A stretch of 64,000 bases of DNA, from contig JBGQAK010000005.1 in NCBI GenBank assembly GCA_041494245.1, positions 167,251 through 231,250 of the forward strand, read 5' to 3'. The position numbers were made by a program, and so were the translations under genes. Positions 33,799-41,754 of the stretch are shown one piece after another. The stretch comes from RBG-13-68-16 sp041494245 (GTDB lineage: Bacteria; Acidobacteriota; Thermoanaerobaculia; Thermoanaerobaculales; Thermoanaerobaculaceae). The notes under the pieces are model-generated. The model was not told the DNA's origin. It searched no databases and saw nothing but the letters and a program-made list of their open reading frames with translations. Within the stretch, counting starts at the first letter, position 1. Each line of letters opens with the position of its first letter.

Positions 33799-35001
33799 TC
33801 AGCGAGGCCCCGGGGAGCGGGAGCCCCCGCCCGTCGCGGTCAGGATCTCGCTGGCCGCGAGGAGAAACGCCCCGGAGCCGTACTCGACCGTGTCGTCCGC
33901 ACTGACCGAGCGAGGGTCGTACCCGATCTGCTGCACCCAGCCGAGCTTCCCGGATGGGTGGAGGGCCCAGTTCAACCCTTTCCAGGCTTTCCGCACCGCA
34001 GGCAGGCAGGTCTCGGCGTCCAGGACCCCATGGTTGATCCCCCATGCGAGCCCGTAGGCGAAAAACCCCGTGCCGCTGGTCTCCGGGGCGGGGTACTCCT
34101 CGGGATCCAACAGGCTCGAGCGCCAGAGACCGTCCGCTCCTTGTACCTCGACCAGGCGCGCGGCCATCGCGCGCATCTGCTGCACGTACCGGTCGCGATC
34201 GGAGTAATCGGCCGGCATGTGCTGGAGCACCCTCGCAAGGCCGGCCATCACCCAGCCGTTGCCCCGGCTCCAGAACACCTTCCGACCGTGGGGCGTACGC
34301 GGTTGGGAGCGGTCGGGCTGGACGACGTAGCGCCCGTCTCGGTACCACAGGTGCTCGTCCGGATCGTACAGAAAGCCCGAGGTCTCCCACCACATCGCGT
34401 TCATGGCGTCCAGGTAGCGGCGATCGCGAGTGGCCTCGCTGATCAGCGCCATCGTCGGGGGTGCCATGAAGAGCGCGTCGCACCAGGACCAGTTGTCGTC
34501 CTCGGTCCACCCAACTACTGGTCCAGGCCGCGGCTGCGCCAGCATGGCGTCCAGGCGCTCGACCGTCGGCCGGATCCGGCGCGGGTCGGGCTCCAGAAGG
34601 TAAAGCTCGGCATAGGTCTGCGCGATACACAGGTCGTCGGCGTGCCGCGGGCGGGGGCCCGGCTGCCAGCGGTTCTTCTCGGAAAGGGCAAGGGCGGCCT
34701 CGAGGTAAGCTCGCTTTCCGGTTGCCCTGAAGGTCGCCATCACCCCGGCGAAGAACGCGCCGCGGACCCACTCCGTGTCGGTGACCGGCTGCGTCCCGCC
34801 ATCCGGCAGCGGCGCTTCGTAGGCGATGTGAGCGAGCTGCCAGTCGGCCACCCGCTCCATGGTGGCCAGGATTCGTTCGCGCGAGAAGAGGTCGTCGTGT
34901 GCTGGTTCTCGGCTTCGGGTGCAGCTCAACGAGAGCAACGCCGACGCACAGACCGCAGCGATCGCCACCAGCCCTCGGGCCAGAATATCATGCCTGCTCA
35001 T
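33799..35001 (-). CDS. GH105/GH88-like unsaturated glycuronyl hydrolase, lipoprotein
   Basis: Protein of 400 residues of the (alpha/alpha)6-barrel GH88/GH105 type, which removes unsaturated uronic acids left by polysaccharide lyases. A lipoprotein signal with lipobox LSLSC (about residue 26) places it on a membrane, probably facing the periplasm. Family features are DDLCIAQTYAELY, DDNWSWCDALFMAPPTMA, KVFWSRGNGWVMAGLARVL and the C-terminal SGTGFFAYGLAWGINHG. It overlaps the GH3 gene by 4 bases (ATGA), so both are made together. Confidence 0.82.
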   Translation of the reverse strand: MSRHDILARGLVAIAAVCASALLSLSCTRSREPAHDDLFSRERILATMERVADWQLAHIAYEAPLPDGGTQPVTDTEWVRGAFFAGVMATFRATGKRAYLEAALALSEKNRWQPGPRPRHADDLCIAQTYAELYLLEPDPRRIRPTVERLDAMLAQPRPGPVVGWTEDDNWSWCDALFMAPPTMALISEATRDRRYLDAMNAMWWETSGFLYDPDEHLWYRDGRYVVQPDRSQPRTPHGRKVFWSRGNGWVMAGLARVLQHMPADYSDRDRYVQQMRAMAARLVEVQGADGLWRSSLLDPEEYPAPETSGTGFFAYGLAWGINHGVLDAETCLPAVRKAWKGLNWALHPSGKLGWVQQIGYDPRSVSADDTVEYGSGAFLLAASEILTATGGGSRSPGPR

Positions 35002-37070
35002 CGCGGTCCTCCTCGGACACCAACTCGGATCGCCTCCGGCCCCTCGGCGACCGTGGTCGCGGACCCAACCGTGGTCCGTGCCGTGCTCGCGGTGTTTTCC
35101 TCGGGCAGCCTCGGCAGCTCGCCGTCGTCCGCCACGCTGAGGCCGAAGCCGAACGGGAACAGCGGGTCGTACCTCGGGTCGCCGCGGTTGAGCGGGCCCT
35201 CTCCGGGCCAGCGCGGCCACGAGTAGGAGAGCCTCCCGGTGAAGTCGTGCGCGACCGAGCCATCGGCGGCGCGGAAAAGCACGTCGGCGACCCCACGCCC
35301 CTCCGAGCCGGGAAGCCAGACGGCCACGAAAGCGTCCGAGGCGTTGAGCTCGCGGTTCACCCACAGAGGCCGTCCGCTCAGGAACACCGAGACCACCGGC
35401 AGCCCGACGGCCTTGAGCGAACGCAGGAGCCTCGCTCCGCCGCGCTTTCCTGAACGAAACTCGAGGGTGTCGCGGTCCCCTGGGGTCTCGGCGTACGGGT
35501 CCTCGCCGAAGACTGCGATTGCCACGTCGGGGCGCGCCTCGAACCTGCCGTCCTCGCTCAGCGTCGCGGTGCCGCCGGCACCCTTAACCAGCTCCCGGAT
35601 GCCGTCCCAGATCGATGCCCCGCCAGGGAAGTCGGCGTTGGTGTTGCCGTCGCCCAGCCAGGAGATCGTCCAGCCACCGCACTGTTTGCCGATGTCGTTG
35701 GCGCCGTCGCCCGCTACGAGGACGTTGAGATCGCGTCGCAATGGGAGAAGCCGGCCATTGTTCTTGAGCAGCACCAGCGATTCGCGCACCGCCTGGCGGG
35801 CCGCGGCGCGGTGCTCGGGTGAGCCGAAGAGGTCGGTCCTGCCGGCCAGCGGCCTGCTCGAGGGCCGTCCGCGCTCGAACATCCCGGCGCGCATCTTGAC
35901 GCGCAGGATCCGGCGCACCGCGTCATCGAGCCTGGCGATCGGGATCACCCCCGACCTCACCTGGGCGAGCGCGTGCCGGTAGAGCGCCCGCCACTCGTTC
36001 GGGACCATGAACATGTCGACGCCGGCGTTGATCGCGGCCGGGCAGTTGCCGTCGGAGCACCCCTGGAGCTGGCCGTGGCCATTCCAGTCTCCGACCACGA
36101 AGCCGTCGAAGCCCATCCGATCCTTCAACACTCCGGTCAGAAGTTCCTGGAAGCCGTGCAGCTTGCGCCCATGCCAACTGGAGTACGAGGCCATGACGGT
36201 CTGCACTCCCGCCTCGAGTGCGGCCACGTACCCGGCGGCGTGGATGTCCCGCAGCTCCTTCTCGCTCGAGGTGTTGTCGCCCTGGTCGCGGCCGCCGAGC
36301 GTGCCCCCGTCGCCTATGAAGTGCTTCGCGGTCGCGATCACGTGGTGCCCGTCAAGAAAGCCGGCCGAGTGGGGATCGCCCTGCAAGCCACGCACCATCG
36401 CCCCCGCGCACCCTCGCACGACCTCGGGATCCTCCGAGTACCCCTCGTACGTGCGGCCCCAGCGGTCGTCGCGCACCACCGCCACCGTCGGCGCGAAGTT
36501 CCAGTCCAGACCGGTGACCAGGATCTCGACCGCGGTCACCTCGCCGATCCGCCGCAGCAGGTCGGGGTTGCGGGTCGCACCCAGGCCGATGTTGTGGGGG
36601 AAGACCGTCGCGCCGATCACGTTGGCGTGGCCGTGGACGGCGTCGCACCCCCAGATGACGGGGATCGCCGGGCCGCCGTCCCAGGTGTCCATCGAGGCGT
36701 CGTAGAAGGCATCCGCCAGCGCAAGCCACTCGGCCGGCGAGGTGCGCTTCTTGCCTCCGGGGTGCGAACCGCCACCGTTGAGGATCGAGCCGAGGTGGTA
36801 CCGCCGCACGTCCTCCGGGGTCACCTGGCCGATCTCGGCCTGGATCACCTGGCCGACCTTCTCCTCGGGCGACATGCGGGCGAGGAGCGCGGCCACCGCG
36901 TGCTCGACCTCCGGATTTGGGGGCAAAGCTCGCGGCACTTTCGGCCAGAGCTCGGGGTGGACCCGACTCGAGCCCACGACGGATCCGGCAGCGCTCCTCG
37001 GTGCCGGGTGGCTGCACCCGAGTGTGCACGCCACGCCGACTACCAGCACGAGCCCGAGTTTGTTACGCGT
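34998..37070 (-). CDS. GH3 beta-glucosidase, lipoprotein, unusual start
   Basis: Glycoside hydrolase family 3 protein of about 690 residues, expected to release glucose (or another sugar) from beta-linked oligosaccharides. Seen are the N-terminal barrel (MSPEEKVGQVIQAEIGQV), substrate-binding KHFIGDGGT, the nucleophile Asp in FDGFVVGDWNG, and the C-terminal domain (ESLVLLKNNGRLLPL). No ATG, GTG or TTG fits the start of homology; an ACG at 37068-37070 does, 5 bases after GGGAGG, and would give a good lipoprotein signal (RNKLGLVLVVGVACTLGC). The frame continues upstream into a transposon-like repeat. Confidence 0.82.
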   Translation of the reverse strand, partial: TRNKLGLVLVVGVACTLGCSHPAPRSAAGSVVGSSRVHPELWPKVPRALPPNPEVEHAVAALLARMSPEEKVGQVIQAEIGQVTPEDVRRYHLGSILNGGGSHPGGKKRTSPAEWLALADAFYDASMDTWDGGPAIPVIWGCDAVHGHANVIGATVFPHNIGLGATRNPDLLRRIGEVTAVEILVTGLDWNFAPTVAVVRDDRWGRTYEGYSEDPEVVRGCAGAMVRGLQGDPHSAGFLDGHHVIATAKHFIGDGGTLGGRDQGDNTSSEKELRDIHAAGYVAALEAGVQTVMASYSSWHGRKLHGFQELLTGVLKDRMGFDGFVVGDWNGHGQLQGCSDGNCPAAINAGVDMFMVPNEWRALYRHALAQVRSGVIPIARLDDAVRRILRVKMRAGMFERGRPSSRPLAGRTDLFGSPEHRAAARQAVRESLVLLKNNGRLLPLRRDLNVLVAGDGANDIGKQCGGWTISWLGDGNTNADFPGGASIWDGIRELVKGAGGTATLSEDGRFEARPDVAIAVFGEDPYAETPGDRDTLEFRSGKRGGARLLRSLKAVGLPVVSVFLSGRPLWVNRELNASDAFVAVWLPGSEGRGVADVLFRAADGSVAHDFTGRLSYSWPRWPGEGPLNRGDPRYDPLFPFGFGLSVADDGELPRLPEENTASTARTTVGSATTVAEGPEAIRVGVRGGPR

Positions 37071-37111
37071 GGTGCCCTCCCTTCGGTGTTGCTGCCACGG
37101 CGGCGGCGCAC

Positions 37112-37392
37112 CTAAGGAGCCTGTCCGAGTAAGCGGGTGCGGTCGCGTTACGAGCGCCGCGGGGCCAGATGCAAGGCACCGCGACGAAGGCGATGCTCCC
37201 CCATCGGCAAGGAGCGGCAACGCAGCAGATGGCCCCGCGCCGCCGTAACCCTTCGGGCGCAGGGGTGTTGCGGGCGCATGCTGCGTTGCTCGTCGGCCAC
37301 GATGCTCCAGCATCGCCTGCCTCCTCGCGCCTTGCCTGCGCCTCGCAAACCCCCTGCGCGCGACTCGCCCCATTACTCGGACAGGCTCCTAG
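37112..37392. mobile_element. MITE-like element with 20-bp terminal inverted repeats
   Basis: 281-bp element with ends CTAAGGAGCCTGTCCGAGTA (37112-37131) and ACTCGGACAGGCTCCTAG (to 37392), which are inverted copies of each other. It has no transposase and no convincing gene. The right end contains the TAG stop codon of the SSS symporter gene (37389-37391). It fills the whole space between that gene and GH3. Confidence 0.75.
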
Positions 37393-39032
37393 CCCGTGAA
37401 GTAGAGCCAGACGAGGCCGACGCATCCAGCCAGCACGATCGAAAGCCACACATCCCGCCGCCGCCACACGGAGTCGGACGCCGATTTCCCGCCCGCTGGC
37501 AGGTCGCCCGTTCCCACATCCGCAGTCGCGAACGTCAGCCCCGCCAGCTTGGCGTCGCCTTGGGGCGGCGTAAGGAGGCTGACGACCACCAACACCGCAG
37601 TGCACACCGCGAAGAGTAGGACGGCGAAGTGCAGAAAGTTGACGTCGGCGTACCAGCGTAGGACGCCGTGGAGCGAGCCCTTCGTGAGCTCGAGGACAAG
37701 CCGTCCCATGCCGAGCACGAAGCCGGTCAGGAGCGACGCGATCGCTCCGTGAGCGTTCACCCTCCGCCAGAACACGCCGAACAGGAACACCGCCGCGATC
37801 GGCGGCGAGATGTAGGCCTGGACGCTCTGCAGGTACACGTAGAGCTGTCCGGAGATGTACTTCATCAGAGGGATCCAGAGAAGGCCGAAACCGACCAGTG
37901 CGACCGTTGTGACCTTGCCCACCCACACCAGCCGGCGCTCCGAGGCGTGGGGGCGCAGCTTGCGGTACACGTCCCAGGTAAGGAGCGTCGAGCACGCGTT
38001 GAACACCGCGGACAGCGAGCTCATGAGCGCGGCCAGGAACCCCGCGACGACCAGGCCGCGTACGCCCGCTGGGAGGAGGGCGCGGACCATCTCGGGGAAG
38101 GCGTGATCGGGCCTCGCGATGTGCAGCTGGCCGCTCTTGACCAGGCCGGCAGCGATCACGCCGGGGATCACGAAGATGAACAGAGGCAGGAGCTTGAGGA
38201 AGCCGCCGAAGATGCTCCCCCGGCGCGCCTCGTCGATCCCCTGAGCCGAGAGCACCCGTTGCACGATGTGCTGATCGGTGCACCAGTACCAGACCCCGAG
38301 GATCGGGGCACCGAACACGATCCCGGTCCACGGGAACGACGGGTGACTCGCAGGCTGCCACATGTCGAAGAAGGCGGGCGCCACCGCGGAACGCATCGCG
38401 CCCCAGCCGCCGAGCTGGACGAGCCCGAACACCGTGACCAGAACCGAGCCGCCGATGAGGACAACCGTCTGCAGCGCCTCGGTGTAGAGGACGGCGCGGA
38501 GGCCGCCAAGCACCGTGTACACACCGGTCGCCAGCACGATGACGAGGGCGCCGGTCCAGAACCTCCCGCCGAGCAGCACCTCGTACACGATCCCGCCAGC
38601 GTAGAGGGTGACCGAGATCTTGGTGAGCACGTACCCGACGATCGAAACCACCGCCAGGTACCACCGCGCGCCGGCCGAGTAGCGCCGCTCGAGAAACTCC
38701 GGCATCGTGTAGACGCTGCTCCTCAGGTAGAAGGGGACGAACACCCACGCGAGAACGAGCAGGATCAGCGAGGCCAGGACCTCGAACTGGCCCACGGCGA
38801 CCCCGCTGTCGTACCCCGTGCCGGCCAGGCCCACGAGGTGCTCGGAACCGATGTTGGAGGCGAACAGCGCAGCGCCGACCACGAACCAGCCGATGTTCCG
38901 GCTGGCCAGGAAATAGCCTTCCGAGGACGCGTGGGTCGCCGTTTTGCGCCACGAGGCCCACCAGGCCACGCCGAGGAGCACCGCGAAATATAGACCGATC
39001 ATCAGCCAGTCGAGAGGGGGGAGGTGTCCCAC
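37389..39032 (-). CDS. SSS-family sodium:sugar symporter
   Basis: Protein of 547 residues with about 14 membrane helices of the sodium/solute symporter family, close in pattern to SglT-type sugar transporters: SSEGYFLASRNIGWFVVGAA, LFASNIGSEHLVGLAG, GLRAVLYTEALQT, YWCTDQHIVQRVL, and ALMSSLSAVFNACSTLLTWD. It would import a mono- or disaccharide with Na+. GTG 39032 has AAGGAG about 11 bases upstream. The stop codon lies within the end of a MITE-like repeat. It is probably transcribed with GH3 and GH105. Confidence 0.9.
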   Translation of the reverse strand: MGHLPPLDWLMIGLYFAVLLGVAWWASWRKTATHASSEGYFLASRNIGWFVVGAALFASNIGSEHLVGLAGTGYDSGVAVGQFEVLASLILLVLAWVFVPFYLRSSVYTMPEFLERRYSAGARWYLAVVSIVGYVLTKISVTLYAGGIVYEVLLGGRFWTGALVIVLATGVYTVLGGLRAVLYTEALQTVVLIGGSVLVTVFGLVQLGGWGAMRSAVAPAFFDMWQPASHPSFPWTGIVFGAPILGVWYWCTDQHIVQRVLSAQGIDEARRGSIFGGFLKLLPLFIFVIPGVIAAGLVKSGQLHIARPDHAFPEMVRALLPAGVRGLVVAGFLAALMSSLSAVFNACSTLLTWDVYRKLRPHASERRLVWVGKVTTVALVGFGLLWIPLMKYISGQLYVYLQSVQAYISPPIAAVFLFGVFWRRVNAHGAIASLLTGFVLGMGRLVLELTKGSLHGVLRWYADVNFLHFAVLLFAVCTAVLVVVSLLTPPQGDAKLAGLTFATADVGTGDLPAGGKSASDSVWRRRDVWLSIVLAGCVGLVWLYFTG

Positions 39033-39119
39033 TGGAGCGCTCTCCTTTGCGCCATGATATCGCCTTCCCCGGGCGCATCGGGCATCCGCGTGGAAGCCGG
39101 GGTATTCCCGGCGACCCGA

Positions 39120-40682
39120 CTAGCGGTGAACGACGAAGTAGCCGGGGGCCTCGGTGCCCCACGAGCCGTACAGGCTCTTCCCGTCTCGGGAAACCGAGCC
39201 GCGGACGACGAGCTGCGGGCGCTGCGGCGACCGTAGCGTCACGGTGCAGCGGGCGTCGAAGTCGCCGACCACGATCTCCTGGCGCTGCGCGCCTTTCGCG
39301 TCGGTCAAGCTCAGAGAGCCCGCCAGAGTGCGCTCACCGGTACGCGCGAGCGAGAGAGTGGCCTTGCCGACGTCGGAGCTTTGCGCGCTCGTGCCGCCGC
39401 TCCCCTCCCAGACCCCACCCGGGTCGCAGGTCGAAGGCGTCCCGGCGGCCGGCTCGGTCAGCACGAACGCTTCGGTTCGCCGGGCGAACGAGATCAGGTA
39501 GCCGTTGCAGTCGATGATGGCGTCGAGGTAGGACGGGACGCTGCCGGTGCGCGCTAGGGTGCCCAGTTGCGACCTGTACGCCCTGATGGCCGCCACCTTG
39601 GTGGCCGTCTCACCCCGGTACAGCTCCTCCGGGAGGCAGAGCTGCCGTGACGTGCCGTACGGTGCGTCGTCAGGGAGCGCGGCCGGCAAGCCCGGCTGCA
39701 TTCGGTGCCGCCTCAGGTCCGCGACCCAGGTTGGGTCCGTTGTGGCGCGCTCCTCGTCGGCGCACGGGCAGACAAAGGCCTGCGGCCCTGGGTACCAGCA
39801 GTCGCCGTGGGAGGTCGACTTCGGGGTGTGGGCATGGATCACGGCGTAGACGACCGGGCGTGGAACCGCGAGCGCGTCGTTGAGGGTCTTGACGAAGTTT
39901 CCGAGCGCGGCGTGGTCGCCATGCCCGTCGAGCCAGTGGGTGGTCGCAACGAGCGTGTTCTCCGAAGTGGCGGCGAGGAGCGAGGACAGCGAGCCGATGA
40001 GCGAGGAAGCCGTAAGATCTGTCTCCGGCCCTCCGCCGTAGCCGCTCTCACAGGTCTCGCAGTCGGCGCAGCCGGAGAAGTCCGAGCGGCGCAGCCGTTT
40101 CTGCAGCTCGCCCCGCCGTGAGTTCAGCCATGCCGCCCCCAGGCCGGTGTCGGGGTAGCCGAGAAACGTCGGCGGCCGGCGACCGAGAATCGCCGCGGCC
40201 GCGGCGCTTTCGCCGCGACGGACCTCGGCGAAGCTGTCCAACGCTGGCGTGGCGAAGTTCGAGAGGTCCAGGGCGCTGCACGTCGGTCCGTGCACCGAGG
40301 TGCTCTTCCAGAACCGGCAGGCGTCACAGTAGGCGTCGCCGTCGGTGACGACTACGACCTGAACCGGCTTGCCCTGGCGCATGTACGCCGTGATCAAGCC
40401 GGCAAAGGCCAGCGTCTCGTCATCCGGATGGGGCGCGAGAACGAGCAGTGCGCGGTACGCCGTGAGGGTCTGGTTGTCGCACGAGGGCTCGGGTGGTGGG
40501 ACCGCGGGGGGAGCGGCGAGGCCCGGGCTCGGGGAAGGGCCGGGAGGATCCGCCTGGGCTGGCAACGGCGCACCCATGAGCAGGATCGCCAGAACGAGGT
40601 TCGCGACGATGGCGTCGCCACGAAGCTGGGGGGCCGCGTGCCGGGACGCGCCAGGGACCGGGCTCTTGAGCTGTGGCTGCAT
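39120..40682 (-). CDS. Secreted PIG-L family deacetylase
   Basis: Protein of 520 residues. A signal peptide (about 1-45) and a Pro-rich linker precede a PIG-L/LmbE domain with zinc motif LAPHPDDETLAF (His85, Asp88) and a later HGDHAALG. Such enzymes remove N-acetyl groups from GlcNAc-containing glycans or conjugates. The C-terminal about 130 residues (from GGVWEGSGGTSAQSSDVGKA on) form a beta-rich domain of unknown role, not part of the basic family. It is divergent from the ChbG gene across a 78-base gap that probably holds both promoters. Confidence 0.8.
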   Translation of the reverse strand: MQPQLKSPVPGASRHAAPQLRGDAIVANLVLAILLMGAPLPAQADPPGPSPSPGLAAPPAVPPPEPSCDNQTLTAYRALLVLAPHPDDETLAFAGLITAYMRQGKPVQVVVVTDGDAYCDACRFWKSTSVHGPTCSALDLSNFATPALDSFAEVRRGESAAAAAILGRRPPTFLGYPDTGLGAAWLNSRRGELQKRLRRSDFSGCADCETCESGYGGGPETDLTASSLIGSLSSLLAATSENTLVATTHWLDGHGDHAALGNFVKTLNDALAVPRPVVYAVIHAHTPKSTSHGDCWYPGPQAFVCPCADEERATTDPTWVADLRRHRMQPGLPAALPDDAPYGTSRQLCLPEELYRGETATKVAAIRAYRSQLGTLARTGSVPSYLDAIIDCNGYLISFARRTEAFVLTEPAAGTPSTCDPGGVWEGSGGTSAQSSDVGKATLSLARTGERTLAGSLSLTDAKGAQRQEIVVGDFDARCTVTLRSPQRPQLVVRGSVSRDGKSLYGSWGTEAPGYFVVHR

Positions 40683-40760
40683 GAGTCTATCCTAGCAATG
40701 AATGGCGTGTGGAAGGGTACGCTCTCAGCTTGCACGTGGCTCGCACCGAACGGAGGAAAC

Positions 40761-41717
40761 ATGTTGAATGAGTCTCAGGCATGGCAGACGCGCGTTCACG
40801 CGCGCGTCCCTCGCGTCGCGGCCGCCGTTCTCGCCTGCGCAGTGCTGTTCCCTGCGTTCGCGACGGCGGCGGAGGCACCCCGCCAACTGGCGGTCCGCTG
40901 CGACGACGTCGGCATGTGCCACGCGGTGAACCTCGCAGTTCGCAGGCTGCTCGAGACGGGCATCCCGTTCTCTGCGTCGGTCATGTTCGCATGCCCCTGG
41001 TACCTGGAGGCGGTGGAGATCCTGGCACAACACCCCGAGATCAGCGTCGGCGTCCACCTCACGCTCAACTCCGAGTGGCAACACTACAAGTGGGGCCCCG
41101 TGCTCGGCCGTACGACGGTGCCGTTGCTGGTGGATGCGAATGGCTATTTCCTCCCCTCTGAGGAGGCGTTCGCGGTGCGTGCCCCCGATATCCGCGAGGT
41201 CGAGGCGGAGCTGCGTGCCCAGATCGGGCGCGCGCTCGGCAGCGGGCTCCGCATCGACTACCTCGACGCCCACATGCAGACGGCGTACTCGACGCCAGAG
41301 CTGCGGGCGCTCGTGGAGAAGCTCGCCCGCGAGCGCGGGCTCGGCATCTCCACCTACTTTGGCGAGCGCTCGGCGTCGTTGTGGGACGTCGCACCGGAGC
41401 GGAAGCTCGCAACCCTTCTCCGGTTCATTCGTGAGTTGGGCCCGGGTCTGACGCTGCTGGTCGCTCACCTGGGCCTCGACAACGCGGAAATGACGGCGCT
41501 GGTCGACACCAACTACCCGCAGGACCCGTTCCGGGTCGGGCGCCACCGCCAGGCCGAGCTGCACGCCCTCACCTCGCCCGCCTTCCGTGCGGCGGTCACC
41601 ACCGCCGGGTTCGAGCCCGTCACGTATCGCCAGGTCGTCGAGCGGAAAGGACTGGCGACGATGGCTCCGCCCGCGCAGCGCTCCGGCTACTCGGTCGAGC
41701 TTCCGCGCCCAAAATGA
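40761..41717 (+). CDS. ChbG/YdjC-family carbohydrate deacetylase, exported
   Basis: Protein of 318 residues with a signal peptide (about 1-37). Metal-binding features of the family are seen: RCDDVGMCHAVN (Asp48, Asp49), ISVGVHLTLN (His99) and DYLDAHMQT. E. coli ChbG deacetylates chitobiose; the substrate here may be another acetylated sugar. ATG 40761 follows GGAGGAAAC. It opens a plus-strand operon that runs to about 50225, with gaps of only 37-58 bases or overlaps between genes. Confidence 0.8.
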   Translation: MLNESQAWQTRVHARVPRVAAAVLACAVLFPAFATAAEAPRQLAVRCDDVGMCHAVNLAVRRLLETGIPFSASVMFACPWYLEAVEILAQHPEISVGVHLTLNSEWQHYKWGPVLGRTTVPLLVDANGYFLPSEEAFAVRAPDIREVEAELRAQIGRALGSGLRIDYLDAHMQTAYSTPELRALVEKLARERGLGISTYFGERSASLWDVAPERKLATLLRFIRELGPGLTLLVAHLGLDNAEMTALVDTNYPQDPFRVGRHRQAELHALTSPAFRAAVTTAGFEPVTYRQVVERKGLATMAPPAQRSGYSVELPRPK

Positions 41718-41754
41718 CGCCGCATTTGTGGGTGCAGGGGAAAGGAGCCGAACG

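Noticed and set aside
37071..37373. N-terminal extension of GH3 through the MITE-like element
   Set aside because: It would read the transposon-like repeat as protein and bury the lipoprotein signal; rejected in favour of the ACG start.
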